This document shows, piece after piece, positions 1 through 8,164 of a DNA stretch of 29,202 bases. Origin of the DNA: JABCPE02 sp963517805 (lineage in GTDB: Bacteria > Bacteroidota > Bacteroidia > Flavobacteriales > Weeksellaceae); NCBI GenBank assembly GCA_963517805.1, contig CAUQHD010000002.1, positions 1-29,202 of the forward strand. The letters are read 5' to 3'. The position numbers and the translations under genes were made by a program. The notes beneath the pieces are model-generated. The model did no database searches, was not told the origin of the DNA, and saw nothing but the letters and a program-made list of their open reading frames with translations. Positions within the stretch are counted from its first letter, which is position 1. Every line of letters starts with the position of its first letter.

Positions 1-15
1 CTACACTGAATTTTA

Positions 16-46
16 GCAACTACTTATAAATCAAGTAGTTGCTTTT
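16..46 (+). terminator. Rho-independent terminator at the left edge
   Basis: A perfect 10-bp inverted repeat (GCAACTACTT at 16-25 and AAGTAGTTGC at 33-42) is followed directly by a T tract. It would end transcription of a plus-strand gene lying left of the window. The first few bases (CTACA) could be the 3' end of that gene, possibly a tRNA, but too little is visible to say. Confidence 0.75.
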
Positions 47-71
47 TTATTTTTGGTAAATTTAGGGCTTT

Positions 72-94
72 GGCCACGATTTTGGTCACGGTAA
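72..94. repeat. Left 23-bp direct repeat, candidate attL of the defence island
   Basis: This 23-bp segment recurs at 12293-12315 with one mismatch (C versus T at the third base). The invariant 20-base part is CACGATTTTGGTCACGGTAA. Each copy contains two GGYCACG units spaced with a 12-bp period. The other copy lies just upstream of a tyrosine integrase gene, so the pair is best read as the two ends (att sites or end-proximal integrase sites) of an integrated element. The crossover point itself cannot be seen. Confidence 0.65.
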
Positions 95-398
95 TTTTAA
101 ATTTTATATATATTGAATTTCTTTAAAAGATAATGAATCATTCTTTGTGGAAAATATTTATTTTCTAAAGAATTCCCTCTTAAATAATTAATTGCAAAAG
201 TGAAATTCTAATTTTCTATCTTATGAATTTTGAAATAAAAACTAACTATTAAAAGGGGGGATACAAAAAAAATCACATTTCACATATGCAAAAGAGGCAT
301 AGTAAGGAGACACTAACCTCTATCTTTATATTAAAAACAATAAAACACTTGTTGAAAAAATTTGAATATTGAGAAAAACATCCTTATATTCGCAAAGA
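95..398. other. AT-rich intergenic stretch with no gene seen
   Basis: No convincing reading frame was found. A possible Bacteroidetes-type promoter lies at its right end: TTG at 362-364, a 20-nt gap, then TATATTCG at 385-392, one base off TAnnTTTG. It would start a plus-strand transcript near 398, immediately before the first structured RNA element. Confidence 0.4.
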
Positions 399-583
399 TT
401 TTAACGATAAATAAAGCGTTGGCTTTTGTTCTGTTGTCAAGGAATCTACCAAATTTCAAACAACAAATACAGAACTAAGAGGTCTAATGCTCATACCATA
501 TAGGCATGGGTTGAGACTATCTGTATTTGTTAGGTTTTGGTAGAACCTCTTGCAACAGATAGATTGATATCCGTGCTTTTTTT
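399..583 (+). ncRNA. Structured RNA element R1, putative small RNA
   Basis: The arms at 429-473 and 520-560 form a long imperfect hairpin: TCTGTTG (430-436) with CAACAGA (553-559), CAAG with CTTG, TCTACCAAA (445-453) with TTTGGTAGA (536-544), and a 12-bp stem of 462-473 with 520-531. Inside it is a smaller hairpin (GTCT/AGAC, CTCA/TGAG, CCAT/ATGG at 482-517). A run of seven T follows at 577-583, as for an intrinsic terminator. A promoter-like element precedes it. No reading frame fits. It is paralogous to the element at 605-766. It could instead be a folded MITE remnant. Confidence 0.5.
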
Positions 584-604
584 ATTGTAACATATTATTG
601 ACAT

Positions 605-766
605 AAAAAGAGTTAGCTTTATTCTGTTGCAAGAGATCTACCAAATTTTAAACAACAAATACAGAATAGGTTAGCCTAAAATGGTAAAGGGAGGCTGTAG
701 TAAGTCTCTTCCTTTACCATAGGGTTTGTATCTGTATGGAATAACGCTCTTGTTCCAGCTCTTTTT
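605..766 (+). ncRNA. Structured RNA element R2, paralogue of R1
   Basis: The 5' segment 607-666 matches 413-474 of R1 at about 54 of 62 aligned positions, then the sequences diverge. R2 has its own pairings: AAAAAG and AGCT (605-618) with AGCTCTTTTT (757-766), CAAGAG (630-635) with CTCTTG (747-752), ATACAGA (659-665) with TCTGTAT (731-737), and a strong apical hairpin ATGGTAAAGG/CCTTTACCAT (681-690/711-720). The R1 partner TTTGGTAGA is missing, so TCTACCAAA at 638-646 stays unpaired here and could pair with the R1 3' arm. It lies about 60 nt upstream of the first methylase gene, so it may be a small RNA or a leader of that operon. Confidence 0.45.
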
Positions 767-826
767 GAGTAAAATATTCACATCTCCAAAGGAACAAAGG
801 AGATATCTATTCTGTACGGATATTAG

Positions 827-1459
827 ATGGAAAGCAGACAGGTAAAATCCAAAAAGCGGGTAGCAGACCATGGAGAGGTATTTACTAATGAAAGAGAAGT
901 AAAAGCCATGGTAGACCTTGTGTGGAAAGAGCTAGAAAAAGGTACAGCGGACAAGGTTCTTACTGCTACTTTTTTAGAGCCGTCATGTGGTTCGGGTAAC
1001 TTTCTTATAGAGATTTTACAAAGGAAAATAGCACTGCTGAAAAAGACCAAGAAAAACAAATCTGATTATGGATTTTATTTGGTGCTGGTAGCAGGCAGTC
1101 TCTATGGAGTGGAGCTTCTTCCTGATAATACCCAAGAGTGCCGAGAGAGACTTTTCACAGAATTCAAAAAATCTTATCCCAAAAAAGAAGCAGACTATGA
1201 GAAACTAATGAAGAGCATTGCGTTCATCATCAGTCAAAACATTATCTGTGGAGATGCCCTTAGCTATACTACGCCAGAGGGAGAGCCTATTGTTTTCACG
1301 CATTGGTCTGGACTGAGTGACAAAAAAATAGTTGCCAACTATTTTGACTATGGTGAACTGTCCAAAAAAGAACAGGGTATGGCTTCTTTATTTGCGGAAT
1401 ATACAGTGAAAGAACCTGTGATAAGGCATTACTTGGAACTCGGTGCAGAACAGCCCTAA
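827..1459 (+). CDS. N6-adenine DNA methylase, small subunit of a restriction-modification-like system
   Basis: This is a 210-residue protein. Its N-terminus (KSKKRVADHGEVFT) is typical of DNA methylase subunits of restriction-modification systems. Residues about 49-59 (FLEPSCGSGNF) form SAM-binding motif I, and IICGDAL near residue 139 fits the following acidic motif region. It has no NPPY catalytic motif, which the next gene supplies. Together they may form one functional methyltransferase, or this may be a regulatory or SAM-binding partner. The stop is 12 bp before the next start, so the two are likely co-translated. The start ATG sits about 25 nt after an AGGAG. The specificity cannot be predicted. 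Confidence 0.75.
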   Translation: MESRQVKSKKRVADHGEVFTNEREVKAMVDLVWKELEKGTADKVLTATFLEPSCGSGNFLIEILQRKIALLKKTKKNKSDYGFYLVLVAGSLYGVELLPDNTQECRERLFTEFKKSYPKKEADYEKLMKSIAFIISQNIICGDALSYTTPEGEPIVFTHWSGLSDKKIVANYFDYGELSKKEQGMASLFAEYTVKEPVIRHYLELGAEQP

Positions 1460-1471
1460 TCTTTTCTAACA

Positions 1472-3061
1472 ATGAATGCACAAAAATACAATCCCGATGT
1501 GCTTACTTGTCTTGCTAATCTGAGTAGCGATGAGGTTTTTACACCTCCTGATGTTGCTAATAGAATGCTGGATACCCTACCCAACGAATTATGGAGTAAT
1601 CCTGAAGCTAAATTCCTAGACCCTTTCTGTAAAACTGGTGTGTTTCTGAGAGAAATAGCCAAAAGACTGCTGAAAGGTTTAGAAAGCCAAATCCCAGACT
1701 TGCAGGAACGCATAGACCATATTATGCACCATCAGCTGTATGGAATAGGTATCACGGAGCTTACTGCTTATCTGAGCCGCCGTAGTCTCTACTGCTCTAC
1801 CCGTGCTGATGGTAAACATTCTGTAACTGAATTCCCTGATGAGAGTGGTAATATCTTCTTTGAGGAAATCTCCCACACATGGGACAAAGCAGGGAAATGT
1901 ACTTACTGTGGTGTAAGTAGTGAAAACTTTGGAGAAGAAAAAAGAGAAGGGCTATCACAACACGCTTATGCCCTTATACATGATAAAAATCCTTATGAAA
2001 ATATGAACTTTGATGTCATTATAGGAAATCCACCTTACCAAATGACCTTCGGTCTTGATGGAAAAAATAGTTCAAATGCAAAATCTATATACCATTTATT
2101 TATCGATGGAGCAATAAAATTAAATCCTAAATACATTTGTATGATTGTTCCAAGCCGTTGGATGACAAAAACATCCCAAGCAATGCCCGATGAATGGGTA
2201 GATAGAATGCTAAGTTCTAATAAGTTTAGAATCATACATGATTTTTTGGATGCTAAAGGTATTTTCTCTGGAACACCTCCAAAGGGTGGAGTCAATTATT
2301 TCTTATGGGATAGAGATTACAATGGGGAGTGTCACTATTACTTATATGAAAGTGCAGATAAACCTTTCTCTTATAGATTTGAATTATTAGATAAAAACAA
2401 TTCAGGAATTGTCATCAGAGATAGTTTTGCAAACGAAATTCTAAAGAAAATATCTGATGTTCATCAAGATTATATGAATAATGGAGAAAATTTTTCTTCT
2501 TTGGTTAGTCCAAAACATTTTTTTGACAATAGTATTTTCCTAACTTCCAATTGGAATGGTTTTACGAATACCCCCAATCAAGATTACAATATCAAATACT
2601 ATCCTAATAAAACACTACTAAAAGATGGGATGGAATTTGGCTGGATTAACATCAATCAAATCCCTAAAAATAGAGAAACTAAAGACTTGCATAAAGTGTT
2701 TATTCCTGCTGCAGGTGGTTCTGGGACAGATACTCAAGTTTTAGGACATCCTTTTTATGGAGAACCTAATTCAGTATGTTCACAGACATATTTGGTAATC
2801 GGGTATAATCCTAAAGAACATCACTTTACCAAAGAAGAGTGTTTTGGTATTATTTCATACATTAAAACTCGTTTTTTTAGATATTTAGTTTCTATTAAAA
2901 AGAAAACCCAAAATGGACCTCGAGGAGTGTATCAGTTTGTTCCTTTACAGGATTTTACCAAAGAATGGACAGATGAAGAACTTTATAAAAAATATGGTTT
3001 AACAGAAGAGGAAATCGCTTATATAGAAAGTTTAGTAGAAGAAAGAAAAGAAGAAGAGTAA
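1472..3061 (+). CDS. Eco57I-like DNA adenine methylase / restriction-modification protein
   Basis: This 529-residue protein has SAM-binding motif I as DPFCKTGVF (about residues 49-57) and catalytic motif IV as NPPY (residues 186-189, preceded by FDVIIG), as in N6-adenine methyltransferases of the Eco57I type. A C-x2-C pair (KCTYCG, about residues 141-146) suggests a small metal site. The part after residue about 200 is likely the target-recognition and structural region. No separate nuclease motif was seen in it; the nuclease is probably the GIY-YIG protein downstream. It follows the small methylase subunit by 12 bp and precedes the HEPN-motif gene by 19 bp. Confidence 0.8.
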   Translation: MNAQKYNPDVLTCLANLSSDEVFTPPDVANRMLDTLPNELWSNPEAKFLDPFCKTGVFLREIAKRLLKGLESQIPDLQERIDHIMHHQLYGIGITELTAYLSRRSLYCSTRADGKHSVTEFPDESGNIFFEEISHTWDKAGKCTYCGVSSENFGEEKREGLSQHAYALIHDKNPYENMNFDVIIGNPPYQMTFGLDGKNSSNAKSIYHLFIDGAIKLNPKYICMIVPSRWMTKTSQAMPDEWVDRMLSSNKFRIIHDFLDAKGIFSGTPPKGGVNYFLWDRDYNGECHYYLYESADKPFSYRFELLDKNNSGIVIRDSFANEILKKISDVHQDYMNNGENFSSLVSPKHFFDNSIFLTSNWNGFTNTPNQDYNIKYYPNKTLLKDGMEFGWININQIPKNRETKDLHKVFIPAAGGSGTDTQVLGHPFYGEPNSVCSQTYLVIGYNPKEHHFTKEECFGIISYIKTRFFRYLVSIKKKTQNGPRGVYQFVPLQDFTKEWTDEELYKKYGLTEEEIAYIESLVEERKEEE

Positions 3062-3080
3062 CTTTATAAGAATAAAGATA

Positions 3081-3812
3081 ATGCAAGAATTTAAAAATAT
3101 TTTTAACCTAAATATTGAATATAGAAATTTAAAATATAATGATATTCCAAAAATTGAGGAAATAAAAATTGATTCATCAAAAATTATTGCCAATTTTCAT
3201 TCTGCTAACACTTTAATTGGTAGTAACGGTGAGGAAGTTGATATTGCCTATATAAATTATCTACAAATATTAGAACAAGGAAAAAATGGGAAATATGAAT
3301 GTCCTATTTATGAAGAGTTTTTACGCAATAATGGATGGAAAAAATTTAATAATTTCACTTATAGTTTAGGGAAAATGAATCGTCTATCAGAAGGGATTTA
3401 TGATAACACCAAAAGAGTCATTAATATGTGTCATTCTCTAAAGCAGATTAAAAGCAATCCAAAATATAAAGAAAAACAAAATCCTAATTTTAGTTTATCT
3501 CAAGGAATATTAGACTTTATACTAAAAAATAATAAAAACTTTGATGTAATAGAGGGTATAGAAAATAAAGACAATAAAGAAAATTTCTCTAAAATATTTA
3601 AAGAATATATTAAAAGAAGAAATTATTACACACATGGAATACTATACATTTTATATCCAGATAAAGAGCCTATTCTCAAGATAAAAAAAAATAAAGAAAC
3701 TTATATAAAATATAAAGAAGAAGATTTTATACATAATCTAAAAATATTTATATACCTAAAAAATATTTTAGATGATATGATACAAATTATTCAGTCTGAT
3801 ACAATAGAATAA
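3081..3812 (+). CDS. Protein with HEPN-type R-x4-H motif embedded in the restriction-modification operon
   Basis: The 243-residue protein belongs to no family I can name with certainty. It is lysine/asparagine/isoleucine-rich and visibly more AT-rich than the methylase genes around it. It is mostly helical in appearance, and near its C-terminus it carries RRNYYTHG, that is R180-N-Y-Y-T-H185. This is the R-N-x3-H form of the R-x4-6-H active site of HEPN ribonucleases and abortive-infection toxins. It starts 19 bp after the methylase stop, so it is probably co-transcribed with it, and a 134-bp gap separates it from the nuclease-helicase gene. I infer an RNA-targeting effector or a DNA-system accessory; a motif this short can occur by chance. 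Confidence 0.5.
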   Translation: MQEFKNIFNLNIEYRNLKYNDIPKIEEIKIDSSKIIANFHSANTLIGSNGEEVDIAYINYLQILEQGKNGKYECPIYEEFLRNNGWKKFNNFTYSLGKMNRLSEGIYDNTKRVINMCHSLKQIKSNPKYKEKQNPNFSLSQGILDFILKNNKNFDVIEGIENKDNKENFSKIFKEYIKRRNYYTHGILYILYPDKEPILKIKKNKETYIKYKEEDFIHNLKIFIYLKNILDDMIQIIQSDTIE

Positions 3813-3946
3813 TTTTATTTGAAACGCTTATAAAAGTATAAATTATTCTAAGAATTTGTTTTTTACTTTCCCAAGAGAAATAATAATTAATTAAATACAA
3901 ACCCTAATGTAAAATATTAAAAATATAAAAATTTAACTACTTAATA

Positions 3947-6463
3947 ATGTTCACACAGAATAATATCCCCAGAATATATGCCTACACTGATGAAAGCTAC
4001 CCTGATATGCTAAAAATAGGCTACACCACCAAGACCGCAGCAGAGCGTGTAAAAGAGCAATATCCTATAAAAACACCCCGCCAGACTTGGGAAATTGTTT
4101 TAGAGGAAATCGCTACCAGAGAGGATGGTACTTACTTTACTGACCATGAACTCCACAAAAGACTGGAGCAGAAAGGCTTTATCCGTGAAGCTGGAGAGTG
4201 GTTCCAATGCACCATAAAAGACCTGCAAAGGGTGATTTTAGAAGAGAAAAGAGGCATCAGAAATACAGAAAACCGTAGTCAGAGTTTTGGTATGAGACCA
4301 GAGCAGAAAGAGGCTGTAGAGAAGACTGCTTGGTATTTTAATTCCGTGAAAGATGAAGGTGTTATCCCTCACTTTCTTTGGAATGCCAAAATGCGTTTTG
4401 GGAAAACCTTTGCTGCTTATCAGCTGGCTCTAAAAATGGGCTGGAGAAAAATACTGGTGCTTACCTTTAAACCTGCTGTCCTCAGTGCATGGCGGGAGGA
4501 TTTACAGTCTCATATAGATTTTGAGAATTGGCAGTTTGTCTCTAACCGAGAGGAAGACCTCAGCGTAAAAGATATAGACAGAACAAAGCCTTTTGTGTAT
4601 TTTGGTTCTTTCCAAGACCATTTAGGAAGGGATAAAAGTACAGGTGGAATAAAATCTAAAAACGAATGGGTGCATAAAGAGGACTGGGACTGTGTGTTTT
4701 TTGATGAATACCATTTTGGTGCATGGCGGGATAAGTCTAAAGACCTTTTTGACAAAGAAGAAAAGGAAGAAATAGAGGAAATAGAGCAAGAGATAAAAGA
4801 ACTGGAAGCCGAAGAGTCTGGTAAAGCAGAGGATTTTAGCTATTTTGATGAAGGTCTATTACCTATCACTACCAAGCATTATCTTTATCTTTCAGGAACT
4901 CCGTTTCGTGCCATCGCAGGGGGAGAATTTATAGAAGAACAAATCTATAACTGGACTTATTCTGATGAGCAAAAAGCTAAAGCAGAATGGCAGGGCGAGA
5001 ACAATCCATATGCTTCACTTCCAAGAATGGTCATGATGACCTACCAAATTCCTGATGAAATAAAGAATGTAGCCTCTAAAGGAGAATTTGATGAGTTTGA
5101 CCTAAATACTTTTTTCTCAACCGAGGGAAAAAATAAAGAGGCGGTTTTCAAATATGAAGATGAGGTACAAAAATGGCTGAATCTTATCCGTGGACAATTT
5201 TCGGGCAATATAGAATCTGACCTAAAACAAGGTAAGAAAAAACCGCCGATGCCTTTTTCTGATACAAGACTGTTGGGGATTCTACAGCATACTTTTTGGT
5301 TCTTGCCTAATGTAGCATCTTGTCATGCTATGGCAAATTTATTAGGCAAACCACAGAATAATTTTTTCAATGATTATAATGTCGTTATATGTGCAGGAGA
5401 TGAAGTAGGGGTAGGCGAAGAAGCTCTAAAACCTGTGAGAAAAGCCATGGGTGAGCCACTAAAAACCAAGACTATTGTTCTTTCCTGTGGAAAACTCACG
5501 ACTGGAGTATCTGTACCGCCTTGGTCAGGAATTTTGATGCTGAGAAACATCTCCAGTCCAGAGACTTATTTCCAATCTATTTTTAGAGTGCAGACACCTT
5601 GGGTTATTAAAAACCCAAATGGCGATAGTCCAAATCAACAGGAAATCATTAAAAATGAATGCTATGTATTTGATTTTAGTATCAATCGGGCTTTAAAACA
5701 AGTGGCATCCTATGCCCATAGTCTTAATGTTAATCCTAATGTGTCTCCAGAAGAAAAAGTAGCCGAACTTATAAATTTCCTACCTATATTGGCGTATGAT
5801 GGAAGTAGTATGAAGGAAATAAATGCTGCGGATATCTTAGACATTGCTAGTAGTGGAACTTCTGCTACTCTGTTAGCGAGGCGATGGGAGTCTTCTCTGT
5901 TGGTAAATGTAGATAATGTTACTTTGCAAAGACTGTTAAATAATGAAGAGGCCTTAAAGATATTAGAAAGAATAGAGGGGTTTCGAAGTCTGAGCCAAGA
6001 TATAGAAACCATCATCAATAAATCTGAAAAAGTGAAGAAAACCAAAAAAGAGTTTTCAGAAGCAGGGGTAGAAATGGATTCTAAAACCAAAAAAGAAATA
6101 ACAGAAGAAGAAAAAGAATACAAGAGTAAAAGGAAGCAGATTCAGGAGAAATTGATAAAATTTGCAACGAGAATTCCTGTTTTTATGTATTTGTCCGAAC
6201 ATAGGGAACAGACTCTAAAAGATGTTATTACTAAATTAGAACCTGAGCTTTTCAAAAAAGTAACAGGGATAGAAGTAAAAGACTTTGAACTCCTGCAAAA
6301 CTTGGGACTGTTTAATAGTGTGATGATGAATGACGCTGTATTAAAGTTTAAATATTACGAAGATGCCTCACTTGCCTACACAGGAAAAGCGACTTATGAA
6401 GGCTTACGATTCATAGGGGCATTTGATACAGTAGTTCCTGTCAAAGAGTATGTAGAGGAATAA
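3947..6463 (+). CDS. GIY-YIG nuclease fused to a superfamily 2 helicase (restriction effector)
   Basis: The 838-residue protein begins with a GIY-YIG-like nuclease domain of the T5orf172/MUG113 type (residues about 9-100: IYAYTDE, then LKIGYT, an arginine a few residues on, and a GEWF segment). A superfamily 2 helicase follows, with Walker A variant MRFGKT (149-154), DEYH box (253-256), SGTPFR motif III (about 315) and a Q-x-x-R-x-Q motif VI (SIFRVQTP, about 541). A lysine/glutamate-rich coiled segment covers about residues 690-730. The combination suits an ATP-driven translocating restriction endonuclease, paired with the methylases upstream. The 134-bp gap before it contains no clear terminator. 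Confidence 0.75.
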   Translation: MFTQNNIPRIYAYTDESYPDMLKIGYTTKTAAERVKEQYPIKTPRQTWEIVLEEIATREDGTYFTDHELHKRLEQKGFIREAGEWFQCTIKDLQRVILEEKRGIRNTENRSQSFGMRPEQKEAVEKTAWYFNSVKDEGVIPHFLWNAKMRFGKTFAAYQLALKMGWRKILVLTFKPAVLSAWREDLQSHIDFENWQFVSNREEDLSVKDIDRTKPFVYFGSFQDHLGRDKSTGGIKSKNEWVHKEDWDCVFFDEYHFGAWRDKSKDLFDKEEKEEIEEIEQEIKELEAEESGKAEDFSYFDEGLLPITTKHYLYLSGTPFRAIAGGEFIEEQIYNWTYSDEQKAKAEWQGENNPYASLPRMVMMTYQIPDEIKNVASKGEFDEFDLNTFFSTEGKNKEAVFKYEDEVQKWLNLIRGQFSGNIESDLKQGKKKPPMPFSDTRLLGILQHTFWFLPNVASCHAMANLLGKPQNNFFNDYNVVICAGDEVGVGEEALKPVRKAMGEPLKTKTIVLSCGKLTTGVSVPPWSGILMLRNISSPETYFQSIFRVQTPWVIKNPNGDSPNQQEIIKNECYVFDFSINRALKQVASYAHSLNVNPNVSPEEKVAELINFLPILAYDGSSMKEINAADILDIASSGTSATLLARRWESSLLVNVDNVTLQRLLNNEEALKILERIEGFRSLSQDIETIINKSEKVKKTKKEFSEAGVEMDSKTKKEITEEEKEYKSKRKQIQEKLIKFATRIPVFMYLSEHREQTLKDVITKLEPELFKKVTGIEVKDFELLQNLGLFNSVMMNDAVLKFKYYEDASLAYTGKATYEGLRFIGAFDTVVPVKEYVEE

Positions 6464-6700
6464 GAAGTTTTGCCTAATTATAAGTCATATATAATTGTGT
6501 GATTATGTAAAAAAAGTACCATATGAATTTAAAATGTTTTTTTAGTACTGGTCGCACATTAATATTATGATTCTAATGGGAATATTACGAATAAATTTAA
6601 ACTTTTTATGGTAGTTCGTAAGGTTTCAAAATTATGAAAACGCTCAAATAAAAATGACAAGTTTTACTCAACTACACTATAGTAAAACTTGTCATTATAT
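6464..6700. other. Convergent intergenic region with no gene seen
   Basis: This AT-rich gap lies between the plus-strand nuclease-helicase and the minus-strand replication-initiator-like gene. No gene is seen. The only clear structure is the bidirectional hairpin at 6654-6695. Confidence 0.5.
6654..6695. terminator. Bidirectional terminator hairpin
   Basis: A perfect 14-bp inverted repeat (ATGACAAGTTTTAC at 6654-6667 and its complement at 6682-6695) lies between two convergent genes. The flanks are A/T-rich on both sides. It can end both the restriction-modification operon and the minus-strand gene that stops at 6701. Confidence 0.65.
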
Positions 6701-7630
6701 TTAATCTGATGTGTTGATAGGGACACCCTCACAATCTTTAAAAAGCTCGTGGTATTTATCTGTAATTTTTTGTTTAAGATAGTGAAAAGTAGTCATTAGA
6801 TCATTGTCTCGAATGAACTCACGGAACTTTTTCTTGTGTCTATTTTTGGTACTGTCAGAACCAAAATTTCTGTTCCAGTAAGTATATTCTAACTGATTAC
6901 CCAAATATTCTTTTTCTGTTTTTGATAAATTTGAAGTAAAACGATTATCCACGATGATTAATTGATCAAATCTTTTGAGAAAATTTAGAAATAGAGATTG
7001 TAGTTTTTTAGGATTATATAAATCCAGAAAAGTTATAATCCCTAAATCTTTATTTCTTAGTTGTTTATGACTGTATTTTATCTCAATTCTAAGTAAAGGG
7101 TAATCCAAATTATTCTGGGCACCTTTGTCATAAATCTTAAATGTACTATTGCTCATTTTGAACTTTTTCATCAGAAAACCTTTGTTATCTTGAAAGAAAT
7201 AATGAGGTTTAAAATTCCATAGAAGAATATTATTTTTAATGATTTCTTGAACTGACCGCTCTAATTTTAAGTTAAATCCAAATTCTAAAGAAGTGATTTT
7301 TGTATTGATAAAATCATATTCAGGGATTTGTTTTTGCAAGTTATTTAATGCTTGAGTTATCTCACAATATGAGAAGTCATTGTAGTTGATGTCTTGTCCT
7401 ATTGTATTTGAATTGTGATACTTGTGTAAGGAATTTTCTATGTATGCTCCATTTTGAGTAATTACATAAGTCAGCGTTCCGATTTGTCCTACAATAGGAT
7501 AAATAGAATGCTCAAGCCTATCATTTTTAATATCATTGCTGTTAATGGTACAATTAAATTCATAATTCTTCTTTATAATTTGTTCGAATTTTACTTTTTC
7601 TGTAAAATAAATTCTAATATTATCTTGCAT
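6701..7630 (-). CDS. Replication initiator-like protein (rolling-circle Rep / phage gene II-like), tentative
   Basis: This 309-residue protein carries patterns seen in rolling-circle or filamentous-phage type initiators: ITSLEFGFNL (about residues 111-120), FKIYDKG and LLRIEIKY in the middle. The acidic residue in SLEFG and the tyrosine in KIYDKG fit that fold, but I cannot place the nicking tyrosine with confidence. It lies inside the repeat-bounded island together with an excisionase-like gene, which suggests replication or mobilisation of the excised circular form. The gap on its 5' side (7631-7799) has no gene and contains a small inverted repeat (GTGTCATATTTAAATAACAC, about 7668-7687) that might be an origin-like site. 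Other DNA-processing roles are possible. Confidence 0.45.
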   Translation of the reverse strand: MQDNIRIYFTEKVKFEQIIKKNYEFNCTINSNDIKNDRLEHSIYPIVGQIGTLTYVITQNGAYIENSLHKYHNSNTIGQDINYNDFSYCEITQALNNLQKQIPEYDFINTKITSLEFGFNLKLERSVQEIIKNNILLWNFKPHYFFQDNKGFLMKKFKMSNSTFKIYDKGAQNNLDYPLLRIEIKYSHKQLRNKDLGIITFLDLYNPKKLQSLFLNFLKRFDQLIIVDNRFTSNLSKTEKEYLGNQLEYTYWNRNFGSDSTKNRHKKKFREFIRDNDLMTTFHYLKQKITDKYHELFKDCEGVPINTSD

Positions 7631-7799
7631 ATATTAAGTTTTTTGAGATTAATAAATAAACTTCCTTGTGTCATATTTAAATAACACATAATCAATGTTT
7701 TCATAAAAAAATAAATTTTGGGATTTTGGATAAGTCAGGGCAAAGATGTGCACCTCATTGCCTTGAGCTGTTTATCCTAAGAATTTTGATAGTGGAAAG

Positions 7800-8087
7800 C
7801 TATGCTGAAGCTTGGTCATTAAGAAATGTATCTACATCTTTTTTTCTGTATAATACTTTTTTCTTACCTACTTTTGTAGCACCAATTTTTCCATTTTTTG
7901 TCCAAGCCCAAAGACTTGTTTCTGAACATTGCAGGTAGTCACATACCTCTTTGCGTGTCATCAAGTCCTTGTTATTAGACTTTTCTCCCGAAACCGACTG
8001 GAACTTTTGTAGTTCTTCTCTGATGCCTGAAATTATCATCTGTGATAGTTGCTCAGGGCTTATTTGAATCAATATATTTGTGTTCAT
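7800..8087 (-). CDS. Excisionase-like helix-turn-helix DNA-binding protein
   Basis: The 95-residue protein has an N-terminal part of about 40 residues (SPEQLSQMI..) followed by a MerR/excisionase-type winged HTH (HTH_17): MTRKEVCDYLQCSETSLWAW, then KVGKKKVLYRKKDVDTFL. In Bacteroidetes elements such proteins act as excisionases or as regulators of element transfer. A TATATTTG promoter lies at 8107-8114 (minus strand), 13-20 nt before the start, and a palindrome at 8141-8162 is a candidate binding site. It fits as the control factor for excision by the integrase at 10805-12241. Confidence 0.75.
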   Translation of the reverse strand: MNTNILIQISPEQLSQMIISGIREELQKFQSVSGEKSNNKDLMTRKEVCDYLQCSETSLWAWTKNGKIGATKVGKKKVLYRKKDVDTFLNDQASA

Positions 8088-8106
8088 AACTAATAGAATT
8101 ATGAGG

Positions 8107-8114
8107 CAAATATA
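8107..8114 (-). promoter_or_regulatory. Promoter -7 element of the HTH gene
   Basis: On the minus strand this reads TATATTTG, a match to the Bacteroidetes -7 consensus TAnnTTTG. Transcription would start near 8101, about 14 nt before the ATG at 8087. Confidence 0.6.
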
Positions 8115-8140
8115 TATGGCATAAATTTCATACTATCGAT

Positions 8141-8162
8141 TATACTAGATAATTTTAGTATA
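8141..8162. promoter_or_regulatory. Palindromic candidate operator upstream of the HTH gene
   Basis: TATACTA (8141-8147) and TAGTATA (8156-8162) form an inverted repeat, with a further TACTA copy at 8131-8135. It lies just upstream of the promoter at 8107-8114 and just downstream of the stop of the minus-strand gene at 8165. It could be an autoregulatory operator or a weak terminator. Confidence 0.35.
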
Positions 8163-8164
8163 AT

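Noticed and set aside
1..15. Possible 3' end of a tRNA at the left edge
   Set aside because: Only a few bases precede the terminator; there is not enough to fold or identify a tRNA.
399..766. Retron msr-msd or CRISPR-like array
   Set aside because: There is no reverse transcriptase or cas gene in the window, and two copies with divergent halves are not a spacer array.
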